Source of the DNA: Streptococcus sp. HMSC072G04
Lineage (GTDB): Bacteria > Bacillota > Bacilli > Lactobacillales > Streptococcaceae
Assembly: GCF_001813295.1 (NCBI RefSeq)
Contig: NZ_KV812011.1
Coordinates: 1-64,000, forward strand
Direction of reading: 5' to 3'
DNA: 64,000 nucleotides
Below the pieces are notes generated by a model that worked only from the letters and a program-made list of their open reading frames with translations, searched no databases and had not been told where the DNA came from. The stretch's first letter is position 1, and every line of letters starts with the position of its first letter. The position numbers and the translations under genes are program-made. Shown here one piece after another: positions 27,683-36,586 of this stretch.

Positions 27683-28162
27683 GTGGCAACCATCGCAACG
27701 ATTGTTGACTTAGTAACAGAAGTGATTCAGCCAGCTATAAAAGAACCATTTGAATTGGTCGATGTTGAATATGGCAAAATGGGTGGTGACTACGTCTTAA
27801 GCATTTTCGTAGACAAACCAGAAGGGATCACACTGAATGATACAGCGGATTTGACAGAAATCATTAGCCCGCTATTGGATCAAATCAAACCAGATCCATT
27901 TCCAGAACAGTACTTTTTAGAAGTTACCAGTCCTGGCTTGGAGAGACCTTTGAAAACCAAGGAAGCACTCGAGGGAGCTGTTGGCAAGTATGTCAATATC
28001 AGCTTGTATAAGGCTGTTGAAAAGCAAAAGGTCTTTGAGGGAAACTTGGTAGGTTTTGAAGAGGATGTTTTGACCATTGAGTATATGGATAAAACACGAA
28101 AGAAAACTGTAGAAATTCCTTATAACCTTGTGTCCAAAGCAAGGTTGGCTGTAAAATTGTAA
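27683..28162 (+). CDS. rimP: Ribosome maturation factor RimP
   Basis: Needed for assembly of the 30S subunit. The 159-residue protein shows [38 protein letters not shown] and a C-terminal SH3-like domain. The start is uncertain: GTG at 27683 gives the expected length, but the only strong ribosome site, AGGAGGTGG (27678-27686), overlaps it. An in-frame ATC at 27692 is better spaced. First gene of the nusA-infB operon. Confidence 0.92.
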   Translation: MATIATIVDLVTEVIQPAIKEPFELVDVEYGKMGGDYVLSIFVDKPEGITLNDTADLTEIISPLLDQIKPDPFPEQYFLEVTSPGLERPLKTKEALEGAVGKYVNISLYKAVEKQKVFEGNLVGFEEDVLTIEYMDKTRKKTVEIPYNLVSKARLAVKL

Positions 28163-28206
28163 CAGAATGAAAGAAAGGATGCCTTTATAGTAGAGGCAAG
28201 AAAAAC

Positions 28207-29349
28207 ATGAGTAAAGAAATGCTAGAAGCCTTCCGCATTTTGGAAGAAGACAAAGGGATCAAAAAAGAAGATATCATCGAAGCCGTCACAGAATCATTGC
28301 GTTCAGCTTATCGCCGTCGTTATGGACAATCAGAAAGTGCAGCGATTGAATTCAATGAAAAAACTGGAGATTTCCGTGTTTATACGGTTCGTGAAGTGGT
28401 GGATGAAGTCTTTGATAGTCGTTTAGAAATCAGCTTGAAGGATGCCTTAGCCATTAGCTCTGCTTATGAGTTGGGGGACAAGATCAAGTTTGAAGAAGCA
28501 CCAGCTGAATTTGGTCGTGTAGCAGCTCAATCTGCTAAACAAACGATCATGGAAAAAATGCGTAAGCAAACGCGCACCATCACCTATAACACTTATAAAG
28601 AACATGAAAATGAAATCATGAGTGGAACGGTGGAACGCTTTGACAATCGATTTATCTATGTCAATCTTGGTTCGATCGAAGCACAATTGTCTAAGCAAGA
28701 CCAAATTCCAGGAGAAGTGTTCCAATCTCATGATCGAATTGAAGTATTTGTCTACAAGGTAGAAGATAATCCACGTGGTGTCAATGTCTTTGTTAGCCGA
28801 AGCCATCCTGAAATGATCAAACGTTTGATGGAACAAGAAATTCCTGAAGTCTATGATGGAACTGTTGAGATTATGAGTGTAGCGCGTGAAGCTGGAGATC
28901 GTACAAAAGTTGCGGTTCGTAGCCATAATCCAAACGTAGATGCGATTGGGACTATCGTTGGTCGTGGTGGATCGAATATTAAAAAGATTACCAGCAAGTT
29001 CCACCCAGCTCGATACGATCAAAAATTAGACCGTATGGTTCCGACAGAAGAAAATATCGATGTCATCGAGTGGGTTCCAGATCCAGCTGAATTTATCTAC
29101 AATGCGATCGCTCCTGCAGAAGTGGACCAAGTTATTTTTGATGATGAAGATAGCAAACATGCTCTCGTTGTGGTTCCAGACAACAAATTATCTCTTGCCA
29201 TTGGTCGTCGTGGTCAAAACGTTCGTTTGGCAGCTCATTTGACTGGTTACCGCATCGATATCAAATCTGCTAGTGAGTTCGAAGAAATGGAAGCAGCTCA
29301 AGAAACTTTTGAAGACCAAGTAGAAAGTGGCGAAGAGCAAGTCGATTAA
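28207..29349 (+). CDS. nusA: Transcription elongation/termination factor NusA
   Basis: Binds RNA polymerase and nascent RNA, modulating pausing, termination and antitermination. The 380-residue protein is the short Gram-positive form: N-terminal polymerase-binding domain (1-130), S1 domain (about 135-200), and two KH domains with GTIVGRGGSNIKKI and SLAIGRRGQNVRLAA. It ends in an acidic tail. Its neighbours rimP, rnpM and ylxQ are the standard operon. Confidence 0.97.
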   Translation: MSKEMLEAFRILEEDKGIKKEDIIEAVTESLRSAYRRRYGQSESAAIEFNEKTGDFRVYTVREVVDEVFDSRLEISLKDALAISSAYELGDKIKFEEAPAEFGRVAAQSAKQTIMEKMRKQTRTITYNTYKEHENEIMSGTVERFDNRFIYVNLGSIEAQLSKQDQIPGEVFQSHDRIEVFVYKVEDNPRGVNVFVSRSHPEMIKRLMEQEIPEVYDGTVEIMSVAREAGDRTKVAVRSHNPNVDAIGTIVGRGGSNIKKITSKFHPARYDQKLDRMVPTEENIDVIEWVPDPAEFIYNAIAPAEVDQVIFDDEDSKHALVVVPDNKLSLAIGRRGQNVRLAAHLTGYRIDIKSASEFEEMEAAQETFEDQVESGEEQVD

Positions 29350-29363
29350 GAGAGGGAGGGAAC

Positions 29364-29660
29364 ATGGTAAAAACAAGAAAAATCCCTTTAAGAAAATCTG
29401 TCGTTTCAAATGAAATTATTGATAAGCGCGATTTGCTCCGCATTGTCAAAAATAAAGAAGGACAAGTCTTTATCGATCCAACTGGCAAAGCCAATGGTCG
29501 AGGTGCTTACATCAAGCTAGACAATGAAGAAGCGGCACTGGCTAAGAAAAAGAAAGTTTTTAATCGTAGCTTTAATATGGAAGTGGAAGAAGCTTTCTAT
29601 GATGAATTGATCGCTTATGTAGATCATAAGGTGAAGAGAAGAGAGTTAGGCCTTGAATAA
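29364..29660 (+). CDS. rnpM: YlxR-family protein (RNase P modulator RnpM)
   Basis: The Bacillus homologue binds the RNA subunit of RNase P and dampens its activity. The 98-residue basic protein has the family pattern RKSVVSNEIIDKRDLLRIVKN followed by DPTGKANGRGAYIKLD. It overlaps ylxQ by 8 nt and lies between nusA and infB. Confidence 0.9.
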   Translation: MVKTRKIPLRKSVVSNEIIDKRDLLRIVKNKEGQVFIDPTGKANGRGAYIKLDNEEAALAKKKKVFNRSFNMEVEEAFYDELIAYVDHKVKRRELGLE

Positions 29661-29952
29661 GCAAAAGATAGGTAATTTGTTGGGCTTGGCGCAAAGAGCG
29701 GGAAAACTCATTTCTGGAGAAGAACTCGTGATCAAAGCCATCCAGGAAGAAAAAGCAAAATTAGTTTTTCTGGCAAATGATGCAGCTAGTAACCTGACAA
29801 AAAAGGTGACGGATAAGGGTCACTATTATGAGGTTCAAGTATCTACCGTGTTTTCAACACTAGAATTAAGCACTGCAATTGGACGTGCCCGTAAGGTCGT
29901 TGCTGTTGTAGATGCTGGATTTTCAAAGAAAATGAGGTCTCTTATGGAATAG
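29653..29952 (+). CDS. ylxQ: L7Ae-family RNA-binding protein YlxQ
   Basis: A 99-residue L7Ae/L30e-fold protein expected to bind kink-turn RNA; its cellular role is not known. The sequence shows [17 protein letters not shown] and [16 protein letters not shown]. The start is TTG at 29653, inside the end of rnpM, which fits the family N terminus MNKQKI; no later ATG would keep the fold. Confidence 0.9.
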   Translation: MNKQKIGNLLGLAQRAGKLISGEELVIKAIQEEKAKLVFLANDAASNLTKKVTDKGHYYEVQVSTVFSTLELSTAIGRARKVVAVVDAGFSKKMRSLME

Positions 29953-29968
29953 AAGAGGAGGACAGCAA

Positions 29969-32683
29969 TTGTCTAAGAAAAGATTATACGAAATTGCCAA
30001 AGAATTGGGCAAGGAAAGTAAGGAAGTCGTCACTCGTGCGAAAGAATTAGGTTTTGACGTCAAGAGTCATGCATCTAGTGTCGATACTGATGTTGCTGAA
30101 AAGTTGATCAAGAGCTTTGCAGCGAAAAAAGAAACAGTCGAAAAGAAAGTAGCAGAAGTGGCTGCCAAGACAACGGCTGTCGCAGAGAAAAAAGAAGCAG
30201 CGCCCGTCAAAAAAGAAGGAGCAACTGAGACAAAATCAGTAACGCCAGCTGCTAAACCAAAGAGTCGTAACTTTAAAGCGGAACGAGAAGCGCGTGCAAA
30301 AGAGCAGGCTGAACGTAGGAAACAACAAGACAATCGTCCAAAACGCGATCGCAAGGACAATCAGCGTCATGGTGACAACCGAAATCAACGACCACAAGAG
30401 AGAAATGAACAACGAAACCAAGGTTCTGATCGTCGCAATAACCGACCAGATCAAAGACGTGGTGAACAACCCCAAGTGGCACCAAAAGTTGATTTCAAAG
30501 CGCGTGCAGCAGCACTGAAAGCTGAACAAAATGCTGAGTACGCACGTGGAAGTGAAGATCGCTACAAACAACAAGCTGCAAAAGCAGAACAAGAACGTCA
30601 ACAGCGCCGGAAACGGGTAGAAGCGCCAGAAGTGAAAGCACCGGTACAGGAGCCAGCTGTTGAGAACCATACAAAACCAGCTGTTGCTGCTGCTCCAGCT
30701 CAAGTCGATACACGTCGGAAGAAACAAGCGCGACCAGATAAGAAACGCGATGATTTTGATCGTGAAGAAGATGGTCCAAGAAAACAACAAAGGAATCGAA
30801 ATAGTCAAAATCAAGTGAGAAATCAGAGAAATAGTAACTGGAATAACAATAAGAAAAATAAAAAAGGAAAGAACAACCGTAATGATGCTCCAAAACCAGT
30901 AACAGAGCGTAAATTCCATGAATTACCAAGTGAATTTGAGTATACGGATGGAATGACGGTTGCAGAAATCGCAAAACGCATCAAGCGTGAACCGGCTGAA
31001 ATCGTCAAGAAACTCTTTATGATGGGAGTCATGGCGACTCAAAACCAATCGCTGGATGGAGATACGATTGAACTCTTGATGGTGGATTATGGAATTGAAG
31101 CCAAGAAAAAGGTTGAAGTGGACAATGCCGATATCGAACGCTTCTTCGTTGAAGATGGTTATTTGAATCCAGATGAGTTGGTAGAGCGTCCACCAGTTGT
31201 CACCATCATGGGACACGTTGACCATGGTAAAACAACCCTTTTGGATACCCTTCGTAATTCACGTGTAGCAACAGGTGAAGCAGGAGGAATCACTCAGCAC
31301 ATTGGTGCCTACCAAATCGTGGAAAATGGCAAGAAGATTACCTTCTTGGATACACCTGGACACGCGGCCTTTACATCTATGCGGGCGCGTGGTGCATCTG
31401 TTACGGATATTACCATCTTGGTCGTAGCGGCAGATGACGGGGTGATGCCTCAGACTATCGAAGCTATTAACCACTCAAAAGCTGCCAATGTCCCAATCAT
31501 TGTGGCTATTAACAAGATTGATAAACCAGGTGCCAACCCAGAACGTGTCATCGGTGAATTGGCGGAACATGGGGTTATGTCAACTGCCTGGGGTGGAGAT
31601 TCTGAGTTTGTAGAAATCTCAGCCAAGTTCAACCAAAATATCGATGAACTCTTGGAAACGGTCCTTCTTGTGGCTGAAATCCAAGAACTCAAGGCAGATC
31701 CAACTGTTCGTGCCATCGGTACCGTTATCGAAGCGCGTTTGGATAAAGGAAAAGGTGCGGTGGCAACCCTCCTTGTTCAACAAGGTACCTTGAATGTCCA
31801 AGACCCAATCGTTGTCGGGAATACCTTTGGACGTGTCCGTGCCATGACCAATGACCTTGGACGTCGTGTGAAGGTGGCAGGACCATCTACTCCGGTTTCT
31901 ATCACTGGTTTGAACGAAGCGCCAATGGCGGGTGACCACTTCGCGGTTTACGAAGATGAAAAATCTGCGCGTGCAGCTGGTGAAGAACGTGCCAAACGTG
32001 CTCTGATGAAACAACGTCAAGCAACCAACCGTGTCAGCCTTGAAAATCTCTTTGATACCTTGAAGGCTGGAGAAGTGAAATCCGTTAATGTCATCATCAA
32101 GGCCGATGTACAAGGTTCGGTTGAAGCTCTTGCTGCTTCCCTTCAAAAGATTGAAGTGGAAGGTGTGAAAGTGACCATCGTTCACTCAGCAGTTGGTGCC
32201 ATCAACGAATCAGACGTGACCCTTGCAGAAGCTTCAAATGCCTTCATCATCGGATTTAACGTCCGTCCTACTCCACAAGCACGTCAACAAGCTGAAGCTG
32301 ACGAGGTGGAAATCCGTCTTCACTCAATTATCTACAAAGTGATTGAAGAAATGGAAGATGCCATGAAGGGTATGTTGGATCCTGAGTTCGAAGAGAAAGT
32401 CATCGGGGAAGCAGTTATTCGTGAAACCTTTAAGGTCTCTAAAGTGGGTACCATCGGTGGATTTATGGTCCTTAGCGGTAAGGTTACACGTGATTCCAAA
32501 GTACGTGTCATTCGTGACGGTGTCGTGATCTATGACGGAGCTCTTGCAAGTTTGAAACACTTCAAAGATGATGTCAAAGAGATCACAAATGGTCGTGAAG
32601 GTGGATTGATGATTGAAGGCTACAATGATATCAAGACAGATGATACTATCGAAGCCTACATCATGGAAGAAATTAAAAAATAA
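29969..32683 (+). CDS. infB: Translation initiation factor IF-2
   Basis: GTPase that positions initiator tRNA on the 30S subunit and promotes subunit joining. The 904-residue protein has an N-terminal IF2_N helix bundle (1-50), a long Lys/Arg/Gln/Asn-rich disordered region (about 60-310), a second IF2_N domain (about 325-375), the G domain with GHVDHGKTT near residue 415, DTPGH and NKID near residue 515, and C-terminal domains. The start codon is TTG with GAGGAGGA 7 nt upstream. Confidence 0.97.
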   Translation: MSKKRLYEIAKELGKESKEVVTRAKELGFDVKSHASSVDTDVAEKLIKSFAAKKETVEKKVAEVAAKTTAVAEKKEAAPVKKEGATETKSVTPAAKPKSRNFKAEREARAKEQAERRKQQDNRPKRDRKDNQRHGDNRNQRPQERNEQRNQGSDRRNNRPDQRRGEQPQVAPKVDFKARAAALKAEQNAEYARGSEDRYKQQAAKAEQERQQRRKRVEAPEVKAPVQEPAVENHTKPAVAAAPAQVDTRRKKQARPDKKRDDFDREEDGPRKQQRNRNSQNQVRNQRNSNWNNNKKNKKGKNNRNDAPKPVTERKFHELPSEFEYTDGMTVAEIAKRIKREPAEIVKKLFMMGVMATQNQSLDGDTIELLMVDYGIEAKKKVEVDNADIERFFVEDGYLNPDELVERPPVVTIMGHVDHGKTTLLDTLRNSRVATGEAGGITQHIGAYQIVENGKKITFLDTPGHAAFTSMRARGASVTDITILVVAADDGVMPQTIEAINHSKAANVPIIVAINKIDKPGANPERVIGELAEHGVMSTAWGGDSEFVEISAKFNQNIDELLETVLLVAEIQELKADPTVRAIGTVIEARLDKGKGAVATLLVQQGTLNVQDPIVVGNTFGRVRAMTNDLGRRVKVAGPSTPVSITGLNEAPMAGDHFAVYEDEKSARAAGEERAKRALMKQRQATNRVSLENLFDTLKAGEVKSVNVIIKADVQGSVEALAASLQKIEVEGVKVTIVHSAVGAINESDVTLAEASNAFIIGFNVRPTPQARQQAEADEVEIRLHSIIYKVIEEMEDAMKGMLDPEFEEKVIGEAVIRETFKVSKVGTIGGFMVLSGKVTRDSKVRVIRDGVVIYDGALASLKHFKDDVKEITNGREGGLMIEGYNDIKTDDTIEAYIMEEIKK

Positions 32684-32691
32684 GCAAGCTG

Positions 32692-32732
32692 ACTAGGAAA
32701 AAAGAGGGTTCCCCTCTGATTTCCTAGTTTTT
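32692..32732 (+). terminator. Terminator or attenuator between infB and rbfA
   Basis: ACTAGGAAA / TTTCCTAGT outer arms with an inner AGAGG / CCTCT helix and a short T run. rbfA follows 25 nt later without an obvious promoter, so read-through is probable. Confidence 0.75.
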
Positions 32733-32757
32733 AAACACAGAGCAGAAAGGAGTTCCT

Positions 32758-33108
32758 ATGGCAAGTCATTTTCGGACAGACCGAGTAGGGATGGAAATCA
32801 AGCGTGAAGTCAACGAGATTTTACAAAAGAAAGTCCGTGACCCGCGTGTTCAAGGAGTTACCATTACGGATGTTCAAATGCTAGGTGATTTGTCGATGGC
32901 CAAAGTGTATTATTCAATTATGAGTGATTTGGCTTCAGACAATCAAAAGGCTCAGACAGGCCTTGAAAAAGCAACAGGAACCATCAAGCGTGAATTAGGT
33001 CGGAATCTGAAATTATACAAGATTCCGGATCTTACTTTTGTGAAAGACGAATCCATCGAATACGGTAACAAGATCGATGAGATGTTGCGCAATTTGAACA
33101 AAGACTAG
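32758..33108 (+). CDS. rbfA: 30S ribosome-binding factor RbfA
   Basis: Binds the 5' helix of 16S rRNA during late 30S maturation. The 116-residue protein has the KH-like family pattern [23 protein letters not shown] and [30 protein letters not shown] is the ribosome site. Last gene of the operon, ending at a strong terminator. Confidence 0.96.
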   Translation: MASHFRTDRVGMEIKREVNEILQKKVRDPRVQGVTITDVQMLGDLSMAKVYYSIMSDLASDNQKAQTGLEKATGTIKRELGRNLKLYKIPDLTFVKDESIEYGNKIDEMLRNLNKD

Positions 33109-33143
33109 AGAGGTTGGGACCAATAGTGTCCAATCTCTTTTTT
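33109..33143 (+). terminator. Terminator of the nusA-infB-rbfA operon
   Basis: AGAGGTTGG / CCAATCTCT (one G-T pair) starting directly after the rbfA stop codon, then TTTTTT. Confidence 0.88.
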
Positions 33144-33220
33144 GGCTCATAAAATGAGGAAAATAAAACAGAAAGAAAAAAAAACGGTTTCAAAAAATAA
33201 TAGAAATTTATAGAAATCTC

Positions 33221-33249
33221 TTGTGTGATTGGAAATTATCCTTTACAAT
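33221..33249 (+). promoter_or_regulatory. Promoter of the Na/Pi cotransporter-like gene
   Basis: TTGTGT (33221-33226), 17 nt, TACAAT (33244-33249). Confidence 0.6.
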
Positions 33250-33293
33250 AGGAGAGGAGTTTTATTTCTGATCTCATATTTGGAGGAATGATC

Positions 33294-34925
33294 ATGTCCA
33301 TTAACTGGCAGGAAATTTTATTTAACTTTTTGGGAGGGTTGGGTCTTTTTCTCTATAGTATTAAAACTATGGGAGAAGGACTGCAACAAGCTGCAGGGGA
33401 CCGTCTTCGCTACTATATTGATAAATATACCAGCAATCCCTTCCTTGGAGTTTTAGTAGGGATTGTTGTGACAGCCCTTATTCAGTCTAGTACTGGGGTA
33501 ACGGTGATTACCGTTGGTCTGGTCAGTGCGGGTCTCTTGACCCTGCGTCAAGCCATTGGGATCATCATGGGGGCTAATATTGGGACCACGGTCACCTCAT
33601 TCATTATTGGGTTTAAATTGGGGACTTATGCCCTTCCAATTATGTTTCTTGGAACGGTCTTACTTTTCTTTACCAAGAATCGAATGGCCAATAATATTGG
33701 TCGGATTCTCTTTGGGGTTGGAGGAATTTTCTACGCTTTAAACCTGATTAGTGCGGGAATGAGTCCTTTGAAAGAATTGCCAGAATTTAGTCAGTACATG
33801 ATCACCCTTGGAAAAAATCCAATTCTGGGCGTGTTAGCAGGAGCCATCATCACCGTTTTGATTCAAGCTTCTTCAGCTACCATTGGGATTTTACAAGGTT
33901 TGTATTCAGGTGGTTTCCTAGATCTTCGCGGTTCTTTACCTATTCTTTTTGGGGACAACATCGGAACAACCTTGACAGTTATTATTGCAGCGATGGGGGC
34001 CAATGTTTCTGCTAAGCGTGTTGCAGCAACCCACGTGCTCTTTAACTTGATCGGTACAATCCTTTGTTTGATCTTGTTAACACCTTTTACAGCCATGATT
34101 GAATACTTCCAAGGGCTCTTGCACTTGTCACCAGAAATGACCATTGCTTTTTCTCATGGAGCTTTCAACGTGACCAACACCATCATTCAATTCCCATTCA
34201 TTGGAGCTTTGGCATACTTTGTAACCAAACTGATTCCTGGTGAGGATGAGGTTGTCAAATATGAACCGCTCTACTTGGATGAAAACTTGATCACTCAAGC
34301 GCCTTCGATTGCTCTTGGAAATGCGAAAAAAGAGTTGCTTCATTTAGGTGGATATGCAGACAAAGCTTTTAATCTTTCTTATGATTATATTGTTCACCAA
34401 AATGAAAAAACAGCTGAAAAAGGTCATAAGACAGAAGAAGCCATTAATACCATTGATGATGATTTGACTCGATACTTGATTCGTTTGTCTAGTGAAGCCT
34501 TGAGTCCTAGAGAAAGTGAAGTTCTCACCAATATCTTAGACTCCTCGCGGGATTTGGAGCGGATTGGGGATCACGCGGAAGCCTTGATCAATCTGACCGA
34601 TTATTTAATTCGTAAGAAAGTGGTCTTTTCAGAAGCGGCCTTGGCTGAATTGGAAGATATTTACAACCAAACCCATCAATTTGTAGAGGATGCTTTGAAA
34701 GCCGTTGAGAACAATGATGTGAGTCTTGCAAACCAATTGGTAGCACGTCACGAGGCAATTGAAAAGTTGGAGAAAAAACTTCGGAAAACCCATATTCGTC
34801 GTTTGAACCACGGTGAATGTACACCTCAAGCCGGAGTGAACTTTATTGATATCATTTCTCACTATACACGTGTTGCAGACCATGCTATGAATCTCGCTGA
34901 AAAAGTACAAATCGAGCAAATTTAA
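33294..34925 (+). CDS. Na/Pi-cotransporter family protein with PhoU-like domain
   Basis: Predicted sodium-coupled phosphate carrier. The 543-residue protein has two inverted NaPi repeats in the membrane part (about residues 1-310), each with a QSS motif (TALIQSSTGVTVITVG and TVLIQASSATIGILQG) and GANIGTTVTS / GDNIGTTLTV partners. The cytoplasmic C terminus (about 340-540) is helical and PhoU-like (SSRDLERIGDHAEALINL, HYTRVADHAMNLAE). The second ATG (33294) was chosen: GGAGG is 7 nt away, against 1 nt for the first. Phosphate as substrate is inference. Confidence 0.88.
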   Translation: MSINWQEILFNFLGGLGLFLYSIKTMGEGLQQAAGDRLRYYIDKYTSNPFLGVLVGIVVTALIQSSTGVTVITVGLVSAGLLTLRQAIGIIMGANIGTTVTSFIIGFKLGTYALPIMFLGTVLLFFTKNRMANNIGRILFGVGGIFYALNLISAGMSPLKELPEFSQYMITLGKNPILGVLAGAIITVLIQASSATIGILQGLYSGGFLDLRGSLPILFGDNIGTTLTVIIAAMGANVSAKRVAATHVLFNLIGTILCLILLTPFTAMIEYFQGLLHLSPEMTIAFSHGAFNVTNTIIQFPFIGALAYFVTKLIPGEDEVVKYEPLYLDENLITQAPSIALGNAKKELLHLGGYADKAFNLSYDYIVHQNEKTAEKGHKTEEAINTIDDDLTRYLIRLSSEALSPRESEVLTNILDSSRDLERIGDHAEALINLTDYLIRKKVVFSEAALAELEDIYNQTHQFVEDALKAVENNDVSLANQLVARHEAIEKLEKKLRKTHIRRLNHGECTPQAGVNFIDIISHYTRVADHAMNLAEKVQIEQI

Positions 34926-34933
34926 TGAACACC

Positions 34934-34967
34934 AAACAGAGTAAGTAGAAAGCTTACTCTGTTTTTT
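34934..34967 (+). terminator. Terminator of the Na/Pi cotransporter-like gene
   Basis: AACAGAGTAAG / CTTACTCTGTT with a 7-nt loop and T6. Confidence 0.93.
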
Positions 34968-34986
34968 GTTGGATTCTATTCAAAAA

Positions 34987-35028
34987 TAGGTCTAGACCAT
35001 TTACAAATGGAAGTGAAAGCGTTATAAT
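34987..35028 (+). promoter_or_regulatory. nagA promoter with NagR-type operator and cre site
   Basis: TTTACA (35000-35005), 17 nt, TATAAT (35023-35028). Immediately before the -35 is the perfect palindrome GGTCTAGACC (34989-34998), core of the GntR-family NagR/DasR site. TGAAAGCGTTATAA (35014-35027) overlaps the -10 and resembles a CcpA cre. Confidence 0.78.
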
Positions 35029-35078
35029 ATGTATGAATATAAATGGAACACAGTTCCTACAATGGAAAGGACGATTTT

Positions 35079-36236
35079 ATGTCTACATATATTAAAGCAG
35101 ATCAATTTTATTATCCACATGGGGTTCGCCGCGGAGGCTATTTGGAGCTTGTTGATGGCAAGTTTGGAAAACATGTGGAAAGCTTACCAGAAGGTGCGGA
35201 TGTGTTGGATTATTCAGGGTACAGTATTGCGCCTGGCCTCGTAGATACCCATATTCACGGATTTGGTGGGGTAGATGTGATGGATAACAATATCGAAGGC
35301 ACTCTCCATACCATGAGTGATGGGCTCTTGAGTACAGGGGTTACGAGCTTTTTGCCTACGACCTTGACTTCCTCTTATGAACAACTTTTGGCAGTAACTG
35401 AAAATATCGGTGCACGATACAAAGAAGCAACAGGAGCCAAGATTCGCGGGATTTATTTTGAAGGACCTTATTTTACAGAAAAATACAAGGGAGCACAAAA
35501 CCCAGCTTATATGAAGGATCCAAGTATGGAAGAATTCAGGGCTTGGCAAAAAGCTGCCAATGGTCTGTTGAATAAGATTGCCCTTGCTCCCGAGCGTGAA
35601 GGGGTAGAAGAATTTGTTCGGACTATTACAGGAGAAGGGGTGACTGTCGCTTTGGGACACTCCAATGCTACTTTTGAAGAAGCTAAAAAAGCGGTTGATG
35701 CAGGTGCAAGTGTCTGGGTGCATGCCTACAATGGTATGCGTGGTTTGACGCACCGTGAACTCGGTATGGTTGGTGCCATGTATGAGTTGCCTCATACTAC
35801 AGCAGAGTTGATCTGTGATGGCCATCACGTTGATCCGCTAGCTTGTGATATCCTGATGAAACAAAAAGGGAAAGAAAATGTTGCCTTGATTACGGACTGT
35901 ATGACAGCTGGGGGCTTAGAAGACGGGGACTACATGCTTGGGGAATTCCCAGTTGTGGTCGCTGAAGGGACAGCTCGCTTGAAATCAACTGGTAATCTAG
36001 CTGGCTCAATCTTGAAATTGAAAGATGGATTAAAAAATGTTGTAGAGTGGGGGATTGCTAACCCTCACGAAGCAGTGATGATGGCCAGCCTCAATCCGGC
36101 AAAATCAGTCCATATTGATGATGTTTGTGGTCAAATTCGAGAAGGGTATGATGCGGACTTCATCGTGCTTGATCAAAATTTGGATCTGGTTGCGACCTAT
36201 CTCGATGGGGTCAAACGTTACCAGGCGACTAACTAG
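35079..36236 (+). CDS. nagA: N-acetylglucosamine-6-phosphate deacetylase
   Basis: Removes acetate from GlcNAc-6-phosphate, feeding amino sugars into glycolysis and wall precursor pools. The 385-residue amidohydrolase has the metal motif DTHIHGFGGVDV near residue 55, EGPYF near 128, the HSNATFEEA histidine and the ITDCMTAGG aspartate region. The ATG at 35079 has AAAGGA upstream; an earlier ATG would add a non-family extension. Monocistronic under the NagR/cre-type promoter. Confidence 0.95.
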   Translation: MSTYIKADQFYYPHGVRRGGYLELVDGKFGKHVESLPEGADVLDYSGYSIAPGLVDTHIHGFGGVDVMDNNIEGTLHTMSDGLLSTGVTSFLPTTLTSSYEQLLAVTENIGARYKEATGAKIRGIYFEGPYFTEKYKGAQNPAYMKDPSMEEFRAWQKAANGLLNKIALAPEREGVEEFVRTITGEGVTVALGHSNATFEEAKKAVDAGASVWVHAYNGMRGLTHRELGMVGAMYELPHTTAELICDGHHVDPLACDILMKQKGKENVALITDCMTAGGLEDGDYMLGEFPVVVAEGTARLKSTGNLAGSILKLKDGLKNVVEWGIANPHEAVMMASLNPAKSVHIDDVCGQIREGYDADFIVLDQNLDLVATYLDGVKRYQATN

Positions 36237-36262
36237 ATTCAAGAAACGAAGATAGAATACTT

Positions 36263-36292
36263 CCTCTCTAGGTCATACCTAGAGAGGTTTTT
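36263..36292 (+). terminator. nagA terminator
   Basis: Perfect 11-bp stem CCTCTCTAGGT / ACCTAGAGAGG with CAT loop and T5. Confidence 0.95.
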
Positions 36293-36314
36293 GTTTACCG
36301 ATGGTAGTGCAATT

Positions 36315-36343
36315 TTGTGAATGCTGTCTTTTCATGCTATAAT
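36315..36343 (+). promoter_or_regulatory. Promoter of the small membrane protein/aldo-keto reductase pair
   Basis: TTGTGA (36315-36320), exactly 17 nt, TATAAT (36338-36343), with TG one base before the -10. Confidence 0.85.
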
Positions 36344-36367
36344 GGGAATTGAAATGTGAGGTAGCTT

Positions 36368-36586
36368 ATGAAGGCAATTGATATACGTTTTTTATTGATG
36401 GGGATTTTTTTCTTGCTCTATGGGATTGTAAGAAAAAATATCTTTATTGTGATCGTTGGTGGGGCATTTTTACTCTATAGTTTTTATAGCAAGAAGATGG
36501 AGCCAACCAAGAAGAATATTTTTAAGCCAGAGCTCAAGCTTCGAGGGCCTAAGAAACCGAAATCGAAGAAAGGAAAGAAGAAATGA
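36368..36586 (+). CDS. Small two-helix membrane protein of unknown function
   Basis: I do not recognise a family. The 72-residue protein has two predicted membrane helices (about residues 6-21 and 24-42) separated by a short basic turn RKN, and a strongly basic C-terminal tail rich in Lys-Pro-Lys, probably cytoplasmic. It has a GAGG ribosome site and a good promoter, and its stop overlaps the following reductase gene by 4 nt, which argues it is really translated. Confidence 0.78.
   Translation: MKAIDIRFLLMGIFFLLYGIVRKNIFIVIVGGAFLLYSFYSKKMEPTKKNIFKPELKLRGPKKPKSKKGKKK

Noticed and set aside
30100-30900. Repetitive-looking stretch in infB as a possible tandem repeat or transferred segment
   Set aside because: It is the normal disordered, charged N-terminal region of Gram-positive IF-2 and has no repeat unit.
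30236-30919. A 227-codon open frame on the minus strand opposite infB
   Set aside because: It mirrors the low-complexity Lys/Gln/Asn-rich region of IF-2; the predicted protein is a run of Leu/Phe/Ser typical of antisense frames, with no ribosome site or promoter.
31619-32185. A 188-codon minus-strand open frame opposite infB
   Set aside because: Overlaps the conserved IF-2 C-terminal domains and has no initiation signals.
35214-35828. A 204-codon minus-strand open frame opposite nagA
   Set aside because: Fully inside a well-supported gene, no ribosome site, and the composition is that of a shadow frame.
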